Shown in pieces: positions 1-5,170 of a stretch of 6,115 bases of DNA. Below the pieces are notes generated by a model that searched no databases, was not told the DNA's origin, and was given only the letters and a program-made list of their open reading frames with translations. The stretch is from NCBI GenBank assembly GCA_009778945.1, contig WRFF01000101.1, forward strand, positions 1-6,115. The letters run 5' to 3'. How positions within the stretch are numbered: the first letter of the stretch is position 1; every line of letters begins with the position of its first letter. The DNA is from Clostridiales bacterium (lineage in GTDB: Bacteria > Bacillota > Clostridia > Peptostreptococcales > Anaerovoracaceae). Made by a program: the position numbers and the translations under genes.

Positions 1-902
1 ATACAGTCGATCGTCCCGTCGCAGAGCCCCTCGATCACGGCCTGCCGGTCGCGTTCCGTCCGGAGCGGCGGGTTCATCTTCGCATTCGCGCCCAGAGACT
101 CCACGGCTTCTTCCGTTAAAGTAAAATAGTGCGGAGCTGTTTCGCCGGTCACGGGGATCCCGTCCCGCTTCGCCGCGCGCAGCAACGCTACGCTGCCGGC
201 CGTGCTGATATGCTGGATATGGAAGCGCGCCCCGGTGCGCTGCGCAAGCGCGATATCGCGCGCCGTGAAATTCTCCTCCGCTTCGCAGGAAATGCCTGTG
301 AGCCCAAGGCGCCGCGCCACAGCGCCCGCGTTCATGCTCCAACCCATCGGCGTGGCCGACGGGTCCTGCGCATGGTCCAGGATCACGAGCCCGAGCCGCT
401 TTGCCTCCGCGCAGACACGCGCCATGAGCGCCTCGTCCGCGAGCGACTGCCCGTCCTCCGAGATGCCGCATACCCCGTGCCCCGTCAATTCCCGGCACAG
501 GGTCGGCGCCTGGTCCAGCGCCTCAAAATCGCAGAGTTCCTTTCCCCGCTGGCCCGCCGTCATGGCGCACGCCGCGAAGATACGCACGCCGGCCGCCCCG
601 CCTTCTGTGCGGCCGCGCGCGTCAACCGCAAGCAGCGTCTCCGCGGAATCGATCGCGGGCTGCGTATTGGGCATCATGCAGACGCAGGCATAACCGCCCG
701 CCCGCGCGGCGGCCGCCCCGCTGCCGATATCCTCCTTTTCAAGCCCGGTGACAGGTTCCACGAAATCAGTGTTCGGGAATCTATATGATGCATGACGCCT
801 TCCATCAATTTGCTTCGCAAATTGGGATAGGGGTTCGCCCGGTTCGCGGAAATGTACATGCAGATCGACAAACCCCGGGACCTTCACGAGACCCGGCTTC
901 AC
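1..902 (-). CDS. pyrC: Dihydroorotase, type I (3' end outside the window)
   Basis: This cytosolic zinc amidohydrolase interconverts N-carbamoyl-aspartate and dihydroorotate, the third step of UMP synthesis. I read the frame by hand; 300 codons are in the window. Seen: metal-binding HVH (His15, His17) followed by REPG with substrate-binding Arg19, MPNT (77-80), SEDG with the probable metal ligand Asp150, His177 (LDHAQD), His231 (HIQHIS), then NPPLR (277-281) and DGTID (295-299). The final ATDHAPH-type motif lies beyond base 1. The GTG start at 902 overlaps the pyrI stop as GTGA, implying translational coupling; a second GTG at 887 is possible, and no clear Shine-Dalgarno is seen for either. 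The N-terminus is the short form that begins directly before the HxH strand. Odd: residues about 23-52 are an extra segment between REPG and KEDI, reported separately. The spacing Asp150-His177-His231 (27 and 54 residues) agrees with type I enzymes as I remember them. The frame is open throughout, so the gene is probably functional, though activity with the insert is unproven. Confidence 0.93.
   Translation of the reverse strand, partial: MKPGLVKVPGFVDLHVHFREPGEPLSQFAKQIDGRRHASYRFPNTDFVEPVTGLEKEDIGSGAAAARAGGYACVCMMPNTQPAIDSAETLLAVDARGRTEGGAAGVRIFAACAMTAGQRGKELCDFEALDQAPTLCRELTGHGVCGISEDGQSLADEALMARVCAEAKRLGLVILDHAQDPSATPMGWSMNAGAVARRLGLTGISCEAEENFTARDIALAQRTGARFHIQHISTAGSVALLRAAKRDGIPVTGETAPHYFTLTEEAVESLGANAKMNPPLRTERDRQAVIEGLCDGTIDC
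747..836 (-). repeat. In-frame palindromic insertion inside pyrC
   Basis: About 90 bases (codons 23-52 of pyrC) interrupt the normally short link between the conserved REPG and KEDI motifs. Boundaries are approximate. The segment carries a perfect inverted repeat at 806-824, CAATTTGC-TTC-GCAAATTG, which can be lengthened by TCC (801-803) pairing with GGA (825-827) across an AT bulge. On the coding strand the hairpin tip reads GCGAAGC, a sequence known to form an unusually stable DNA mini-hairpin. GAACC occurs at 832-836 and 754-758 near the two edges and again at 841-845, always in the same frame, so a target duplication is possible but weak. The segment is visibly more AT-rich than the flanking pyrC sequence. 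It behaves like a small palindromic element that stayed open in the host frame, but a lineage-specific protein loop remains possible. Confidence 0.6.
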
Positions 903-1321
903 TTTACGCGTACGCTTTCATCGCAGTATTCGCAGCGATATTCCTTTGTCTCCGGATCGACAAGGACAAAGACCTGCGGAATCGACGGTTCGACCGATGT
1001 GACACACCTGGGGTTCTTGCAGCGGATCACATCGACCACACGTTCCGGCAGGCTCAGATTGATCTTGCGCGCGAGCTCCCCGCCTTCGATATAGTTCACC
1101 GTCGCGCCGCAGTCGAGCAGGCCGAGCGCCGTCAAATCCACGTCCGACAAATTTTCGATTTTTATGATGTCCTTGCGCCCGTTGCGTTTGCTCTGCGCGT
1201 TCATGATGAGCGCCACCGTATCCGTCCGCGTGTCGATGCCGAGATGCCGCAGCAATTCGAGCCCGAAGCCCGCGCGGATATGATCGATGACGATGCCGTT
1301 TTGTATCGAATTGACCTCCAT
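899..1321 (-). CDS. pyrI: Aspartate carbamoyltransferase regulatory chain
   Basis: The 140-residue regulatory subunit joins PyrB trimers into the allosteric holoenzyme and binds nucleotide effectors (CTP/UTP inhibition, ATP activation in the well-studied enzymes). The N-terminal effector domain (about 1-95) starts with the typical V-x-x-I-xx-G-x-V-I-D-H-I pattern. The C-terminal zinc domain holds Cys101-x4-Cys106 and Cys130-x2-Cys133. In E. coli PyrI (153 residues) the four cysteines are at 109, 114, 138 and 141, so every ligand is shifted by exactly 8, which shows a collinear, complete zinc site. The frame stays open far upstream into pyrB, but the ATG at 1321 is preferred: it follows the pyrB stop by 2 nt and has a strong GGAGGT at 1331-1336. 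Its TGA overlaps the pyrC GTG start. The chain should therefore assemble with the PyrB encoded directly before it and feed PyrC. Confidence 0.97.
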   Translation of the reverse strand: MEVNSIQNGIVIDHIRAGFGLELLRHLGIDTRTDTVALIMNAQSKRNGRKDIIKIENLSDVDLTALGLLDCGATVNYIEGGELARKINLSLPERVVDVIRCKNPRCVTSVEPSIPQVFVLVDPETKEYRCEYCDESVRVK

Positions 1322-1323
1322 GT

Positions 1324-2274
1324 TTATTCCACCTCCAAACCGAGAAGCGCAAGGATCAGCGCCATGCGCACGTACATTCCGTTCTTTGCCTGTGTGAAAT
1401 AGACGGCCCGCGGGTCTTTGTCCACATCCGTATCGATCTCGTTCACGCGCGGCAGCGGATGCATGACGATCATGGATTCCGGCGCGAGCCGCATGCGTTC
1501 CGTATCCAGGATATACAGGTCCTTCAAGCGGATATAATCCTCTTCGTTGAAGAACCGTTCCTTTTGTACGCGCGTCATATACAGGACGTCGAGTTTGGCG
1601 ATCCCTGCGCGCATATCCTGTGTCTCCGTATAGGGGCAGCCGCCGCGCTTGATATCCCGAATCACATAAGAGGGTACGCGCAGCTCTTCGGGAGAGATGA
1701 GCACAAATTCCGTCCCCGCATACGCGCTCATCGCGCGGATCAGGCTGTGTACCGTACGCCCGAATTTCAAATCCCCGCAAACCCCGATCCGGAGGCCTTC
1801 GAGCCCGCCTTTTTCGCGGCGGATCGTGAGCAGATCGGTCAGCGTTTGCGTCGGATGATGATGGCCGCCGTCGCCCGCGTTGACCACGGGGACGCCCGAC
1901 GCCTTCGCCGCCACGCGGCAGCTTCCTTCCTTCGGGTGCCGGATCACCGTGATATCCGAATACCCCCCCACCGTGCGCACCGTATCGGCGATGCTTTCGC
2001 CTTTCGCCGCCGAACTGCTCTGCGCTTCAGAGAAGCCGATTGTCTGTCCGCCGAGCTTCAGCATGGCTGTCTCAAAACTCAGGCGCGTCCGCGTACTCGG
2101 CTCAAAAAAAAGCGCCGCGAGGATTTTCCCCTTCGCGCGCGCTTCGTATGCCGCCGGATCCTTTATGATGCGGTCCGCCAAATCAAACAGCGCCCCGCAT
2201 TCATCAGGCGAGAAATCGCCTGGTTCCAACAAATTCCGGCCTTTCAACCTTTGTAATAACGCTGCGTCACCCAT
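1324..2274 (-). CDS. pyrB: Aspartate carbamoyltransferase catalytic chain
   Basis: PyrB condenses carbamoyl phosphate with L-aspartate to give N-carbamoyl-aspartate in the cytosol, the committed step of pyrimidine synthesis. The 316 residues match the family length. The carbamoyl-phosphate domain shows FFEPSTRTRLSF (Ser60-Arg64 as the phosphate grip), SSSAAKGES with Lys91 in the place of the mobile-loop lysine, Arg112 in IRHPKEG, and HHPTQT with His140 and Gln143. The aspartate domain has GDLKFGRTVHS (Arg173), TRVQKER (Arg235) and MHPLPRVNEI (Leu274-Pro275). All active-site positions known from E. coli PyrB are present, and VQKER plus HPLPRV separate it from ornithine carbamoyltransferase. 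The start at 2274 has AAGGAG at 2283-2288 with 8 nt spacing and lies 2 nt after the stop of the LTA-synthase-like gene. pyrI follows 2 nt later, so this is a PyrB that works with a regulatory chain. No attenuator or PyrR-type leader fits in the 2-nt gap before it. Confidence 0.97.
   Translation of the reverse strand: MGDAALLQRLKGRNLLEPGDFSPDECGALFDLADRIIKDPAAYEARAKGKILAALFFEPSTRTRLSFETAMLKLGGQTIGFSEAQSSSAAKGESIADTVRTVGGYSDITVIRHPKEGSCRVAAKASGVPVVNAGDGGHHHPTQTLTDLLTIRREKGGLEGLRIGVCGDLKFGRTVHSLIRAMSAYAGTEFVLISPEELRVPSYVIRDIKRGGCPYTETQDMRAGIAKLDVLYMTRVQKERFFNEEDYIRLKDLYILDTERMRLAPESMIVMHPLPRVNEIDTDVDKDPRAVYFTQAKNGMYVRMALILALLGLEVE
1331..1336 (-). promoter_or_regulatory. Ribosome binding site that fixes the pyrI start
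   Basis: GGAGGT on the minus strand lies 9 nt before the ATG at 1321 and inside the last codons of pyrB. It decides between this start and the longer open frame reaching back to 1780, which is only out-of-frame pyrB sequence. Confidence 0.9.
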
Positions 2275-2276
2275 GC

Positions 2277-4271
2277 TTATTTCTCCTTTGCCACATCAAA
2301 CATACCCATTTCCCGGGAATAGCCCTTACCGTCCATGACATCATATTCTATCATGCGGTAATCGCGAAGCGCTTCCGTATCCGGCGGCGTCGTCACGCTC
2401 CAATAAGCCGCGGTCAGGATCGGCGTCGTCGTCTTCAGGTCGTCGGTCAAATAATCCCACGGCGTCTTCTTTGCGTTCAGATAATCCAGCGCAATGGTGG
2501 AGATATAGTTCGGCGAAACGGCGCCGATATCCTTTTCCGTCTTATCGTAATTGGAATAGATAAAGAACGGCGTTTCATAACCGAGATCCTTGTTCACCTC
2601 AAACAGATTGTCGTACACGCCCGGCAGATGGTCGCCCCAAAAGACCACAACGGTTTTTTTGTCCCGCGAATCCACCCATTTCAGGAAATCGCCGAGTTCC
2701 TGGTCCGAGTTGTGGATCAGCGACATATAATCCGCGATCCTCATGCGCGCGTCGAAATCCGTATTGTCCGCCGTCGAGAGAGAGGCGTGCGTGGAATATT
2801 GCGAGCCGTACTGCGGATGGTTTTCCATCGTGATCAGCGTGACGAATTTGTTCGTCGGCGCATTTTTGGAGTCTATCGGGTACTTCCCGTCGAGATACCC
2901 TTCGGTCTCCGCGTACGCCGACGCGTCCGAGACATAGTAGCTGTTGTTTGCGTGCGCGAGGTTATGAAAATCTTCGACGCCGTGGAAGGCGTCAAAGCCC
3001 ATGATCGGGTATACGGTGCTGCGCCGGTACATCGTCGCGCCGTACGCGTGGAGCCCTACGGTCTGGTAACCGTCCGTCTGCCCGAATACGTTTGCCACCG
3101 ACGGAAAGCTGCCCATCTGCGGCAGCATGCTCTGGAACGGATAGGCCCACCCGAGGTAATAGGTCGAGAAGCCTGTCAGCGCCTCGAATTCGATGTTCGC
3201 GGTGCCGCCGCCGTAACGCGGGGAATAACAATAACCGTGCGTCGACTCGGTTTCGACTTTGTGCAGATTGGGGACAAGTTCCTGAATATTGCCGGTATAC
3301 GGATAGATATCCTTGAACCGGTCCGGATCGCAAAAACTCTCATTTTGAATAAAGATCACATCAACCCCTTCGTCCGCCGGGTCGGTGCGCGACGCGTTTT
3401 CCTCGTCCGCGCGCGCGCGGTATTTGTCCGCGATTGCTTGCACCGCCTCCTTGGAATAGCCTTGCGGCTCGTCCATACCCGCGTATCTGAGGTTGCTGAT
3501 GAAGGCCGCGACATAGCCGTTGCGATCGAAATTCGAAGACTGGTTCCATGCGATATATTGATAGTCGATCGCAGGGATATCCCCTCCGTAAGGATTTGTG
3601 ATCGGCAGCGCGAGCAGGATCAAAAATCCGGCGCCGATCACGACGGGCGCCAGCCGCGGAGCAAGATTTATTAGCCACCATCTGCGGGAAAACCGCTCGG
3701 GAACCGGCTGGACTTCCGTTTCCGTTTCCGTCTTTTCGTCTTCCCCTGCGCCTTCCGAAACGCCGTCGTCATGCGGCGCCGCGGCGAACGCTTTCCTGCG
3801 CTTTCGGCGCGCGATAAGGAGCGCGACGACGAAGCCCGGCGCGCAAAATACGGCCATAAGCAGAATGACATACGGAAGTCCGCTCGCGTCATACATGCCG
3901 TTCAGTTGGTTCGCGTGGAAAAACCAGATAAGATCATCCGGATAGACATGCTCCATGCGGACCGAATACTTGATTGTATCCGCGTAACCGAGCAGCGTGA
4001 GGATCGCAAAGACAATACCGGTCCCCCAAAAGGCGTTGCCGCAGATGCCGGAAATCAGGAGCGTAATGAAGAACATCACGACCGAACTGTACGCCAGCAA
4101 CAACGGATACGGCGCCAGAGCATGCGCCGCCCCGATCTGCGCCTGCAGGAACAGGACCTGAAGAGGCGCCGCCGCGATCAGACAGGCAAGCGACGCGATC
4201 AGCCATGCCTTATGTCTGCGCCAGTACCCGCCCAAAGGCCGCGTTATTAAATTTCTCAGTCTTTCTCTCAT
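2277..4271 (-). CDS. LTA synthase-like sulfatase-fold membrane transferase
   Basis: A 664-residue polytopic membrane enzyme of the alkaline-phosphatase/sulfatase superfamily, resembling LtaS. About five hydrophobic helices come first (near 24-44, 58-78, 82-98, 132-154, 207-224), with a basic then acidic cytoplasmic stretch at 155-195 rich in Glu and Thr. The extracellular catalytic domain (about 300-600) shows the metal site: FIQNESF with Glu311, GGGTANIEFE with Thr357 as the probable nucleophile, ENHPQY with His485, and WGDHLPG with Asp547-His548. LtaS transfers glycerol-phosphate from phosphatidylglycerol to a growing polymer; here the polymer or acceptor cannot be read from sequence, and a phosphoglycerol or phosphoethanolamine transferase for another glycan is also possible. 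The ATG at 4271 is forced: an in-frame stop lies five codons upstream, and no other start is near. It has no visible Shine-Dalgarno. It is the first gene of a four-gene unit with pyrB, pyrI and pyrC, an unusual partner for them. Confidence 0.9.
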   Translation of the reverse strand: MRERLRNLITRPLGGYWRRHKAWLIASLACLIAAAPLQVLFLQAQIGAAHALAPYPLLLAYSSVVMFFITLLISGICGNAFWGTGIVFAILTLLGYADTIKYSVRMEHVYPDDLIWFFHANQLNGMYDASGLPYVILLMAVFCAPGFVVALLIARRKRRKAFAAAPHDDGVSEGAGEDEKTETETEVQPVPERFSRRWWLINLAPRLAPVVIGAGFLILLALPITNPYGGDIPAIDYQYIAWNQSSNFDRNGYVAAFISNLRYAGMDEPQGYSKEAVQAIADKYRARADEENASRTDPADEGVDVIFIQNESFCDPDRFKDIYPYTGNIQELVPNLHKVETESTHGYCYSPRYGGGTANIEFEALTGFSTYYLGWAYPFQSMLPQMGSFPSVANVFGQTDGYQTVGLHAYGATMYRRSTVYPIMGFDAFHGVEDFHNLAHANNSYYVSDASAYAETEGYLDGKYPIDSKNAPTNKFVTLITMENHPQYGSQYSTHASLSTADNTDFDARMRIADYMSLIHNSDQELGDFLKWVDSRDKKTVVVFWGDHLPGVYDNLFEVNKDLGYETPFFIYSNYDKTEKDIGAVSPNYISTIALDYLNAKKTPWDYLTDDLKTTTPILTAAYWSVTTPPDTEALRDYRMIEYDVMDGKGYSREMGMFDVAKEK
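2283..2288 (-). promoter_or_regulatory. Ribosome binding site of pyrB
   Basis: AAGGAG on the minus strand, 8 nt before the ATG at 2274, lies inside the last codons of the preceding LTA-synthase-like gene. This shows that pyrB is built to be translated from a transcript that also carries that gene. Confidence 0.85.
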
Positions 4272-4285
4272 TAAGCGTTCAAGTT

Positions 4286-4314
4286 ATTGTAATCTATTGG
4301 AGGCAAAATGTCAT
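4286..4314 (-). promoter_or_regulatory. Sigma-A-type promoter for LTA-like gene and pyrBIC
   Basis: On the minus strand ATGACA (4314-4309, five of six matches to TTGACA) is followed by exactly 17 nt and TACAAT (4291-4286, five of six matches to TATAAT). Transcription would start near 4279, leaving only about 8 nt before the ATG at 4271. That agrees with the lack of a Shine-Dalgarno and suggests a near-leaderless mRNA. It is the only promoter I can see for the whole minus-strand unit. Confidence 0.65.
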
Positions 4315-4319
4315 TAAAA

Positions 4320-4331
4320 AAAACCGGTTTT
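4320..4331. promoter_or_regulatory. Perfect 12-bp palindrome, candidate operator
   Basis: AAAACCGGTTTT is its own reverse complement and lies between the -35 of the leftward promoter (4309-4314) and the rightward promoter, in the middle of the 103-bp divergent spacer. It joins an A8 run (4316-4323). Position and symmetry suit a dimeric regulator acting on both directions; no regulator gene is in the window. A second, looser inverted repeat, ATCATT (4342-4347) and AATGAT (4361-4366), brackets the rightward -10. Protein binding is an inference. Confidence 0.4.
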
Positions 4332-4354
4332 CCGCCCCAAAATCATTTAAAAAC

Positions 4355-4363
4355 TGTTACAAT
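4355..4363 (+). promoter_or_regulatory. Extended -10 promoter for the transporter pair
   Basis: TGTTACAAT fits the extended -10 consensus TGnTATAAT with one mismatch. No good -35 is found 16-18 nt upstream, which extended -10 promoters can do without. Transcription would begin near 4370, about 5 nt before the ATG at 4375, again a near-leaderless message. Confidence 0.5.
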
Positions 4364-4374
4364 GATAGTCGGTT

Positions 4375-4803
4375 ATGCTGAATTCATTCCGAAATAATCA
4401 AAAAGGCATCCTGCTTATGATCTGCTCGGCAGTCATTGTATCGTTCGGCCAGATGTACTGGAAGGTCTTTCGTATGGAAGACGCGCACGGCATCGTCCCG
4501 TCCGGCGTCGGCGCGCTTGTACTCGGTTTTGCGCTCTATGCGGTCGGCGCGCTGCTCATGATCTATGCATACCGCTTTGGGAAGCTTTCCGTACTGCAGC
4601 CTATACTTGCGCTCTCTTACGTGCTTGCGATCTTCATCGCGGTCTTCCTGCTCGGCGAACATATGACGCCGCTGCGCGTATCGGGCGTCATTGTCATCGT
4701 CATCGGCGTACTGCTGATCGGCGGCGGCGACGCGGAAACGGATGAGAAAGGCCCGGCCTCCGGCCCGAAATCGCGGGCAACCGGGAAAGGCGGCGAAGGA
4801 TGA
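4375..4803 (+). CDS. DMT/SMR-type small membrane protein, first subunit
   Basis: A 142-residue protein with four hydrophobic helices (near 11-28, 44-66, 71-93, 99-116) and a hydrophilic Gly/Lys/Glu-rich tail (117-142). The LLGEH...G...I..GV pattern at 92-112 is the usual end of EamA/DMT-type modules. Helix 1 carries SFGQMYWK rather than the membrane Glu of EmrE-like drug exporters; GQxxxK resembles ArnE, a subunit of the aminoarabinose-lipid flippase. It overlaps the next gene by 4 nt (ATGA), and both products are half-size, so a heterodimer is likely. A cargo such as a lipid-linked sugar is only suggested by this similarity and by the divergent LTA-type gene. No Shine-Dalgarno is seen before the ATG at 4375. 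The next Met (base 4417) would cut helix 1, so the first ATG is kept. Specific substrate unknown. Confidence 0.8.
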   Translation: MLNSFRNNQKGILLMICSAVIVSFGQMYWKVFRMEDAHGIVPSGVGALVLGFALYAVGALLMIYAYRFGKLSVLQPILALSYVLAIFIAVFLLGEHMTPLRVSGVIVIVIGVLLIGGGDAETDEKGPASGPKSRATGKGGEG

Positions 4804-5141
4804 ATCCGGTTCTGCTCTATACGCTGATCATCGCAGGCACCTTTGTCGGCGCGCTTGCCTCCTATTTTTTCAAAAACGCCACAACAAATCTGAATTCCGT
4901 CTTCGACTTGATCAAATCCAAAAGCATCTGGATCGGCGGTATCCTTTACCTGATCGCTGCGGCCAACAATGTCTTTGTGCTCCGGTATATGGATTATTCG
5001 GTGATCCTGCCGCTCGCATCCATCACCTACATCTTTACGATGATCCTGGCAAACCGCCTGCTCGGCGAACGTATTACACGGCGCAAAATCGGAGGCCTTG
5101 TCTGCGTCGTCGCAGGCGCCATGCTGCTTGCGCACGGATAA
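4800..5141 (+). CDS. DMT/SMR-type small membrane protein, second subunit
   Basis: A 113-residue protein with four helices (near 4-24, 43-62, 66-88, 96-111) and almost no tail. Like its partner, it ends with the LLGERIT...G...V.G pattern of EamA/DMT modules, so the two genes are paralogues. Helix 1 (SYFFKNA, Lys25) again lacks the conserved acidic residue of multidrug SMR proteins. Asn56-Asn57 in helix 2 and Pro71 in helix 3 are polar or bending positions that could line a path. The ATG at 4800 overlaps the upstream stop (ATGA) and is served by AAAGG at 4786-4790, 9 nt away, so the pair is translationally coupled and probably made in equal amounts. It most likely forms an antiparallel heterodimer with the first subunit. 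Family assignment is fairly safe; the cargo is unknown. Confidence 0.8.
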   Translation: MNPVLLYTLIIAGTFVGALASYFFKNATTNLNSVFDLIKSKSIWIGGILYLIAAANNVFVLRYMDYSVILPLASITYIFTMILANRLLGERITRRKIGGLVCVVAGAMLLAHG

Positions 5142-5142
5142 A

Positions 5143-5167
5143 AAGCGCCGATCCGCTTCTGTTTTTT
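5143..5167. terminator. Bidirectional terminator between convergent genes
   Basis: AAGCG (5143-5147) pairs with CGCTT (5154-5158) around a 6-nt loop. On the plus strand T6 follows at 5162-5167 after three bases; on the minus strand the stem runs straight into TTTTTA. It fills the 29-bp gap between two convergent genes. The stem is only 5 bp, so efficiency may be modest. Confidence 0.5.
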
Positions 5168-5170
5168 CCG

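Noticed and set aside
129..788. Long plus-strand open frames opposite pyrC
   Set aside because: They are Arg- and Pro-rich with no motifs, typical shadows of a GC-rich gene on the other strand; pyrC has all family motifs.
674..871. Short minus-strand open frame over the pyrC insert, taken as a sign of frameshift
   Set aside because: HVHFREPG and KEDI are in one continuous open frame on both sides of the insert, so no frameshift is needed.
1322..1780. Upstream open extension of the pyrI frame to 1780
   Set aside because: It is out-of-frame pyrB sequence. The ATG at 1321 has a strong ribosome site and gives the collinear 140-residue family length.
2628..3674. 348-codon plus-strand open frame opposite the LTA-synthase-like gene
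   Set aside because: Arg/Val/Ile-rich composition with no domain; the minus-strand gene there holds the full metal-site motif set.
2277..4271. Naming the gene ltaS outright
   Set aside because: The catalytic residues fit, but substrate and polymer cannot be told apart from other sulfatase-fold envelope transferases by sequence reading alone.
4375..5141. EbrAB/YkkCD-type paired multidrug SMR exporter
   Set aside because: The conserved membrane Glu in helix 1 is absent from both proteins, and the ends match EamA/ArnE-like modules better.
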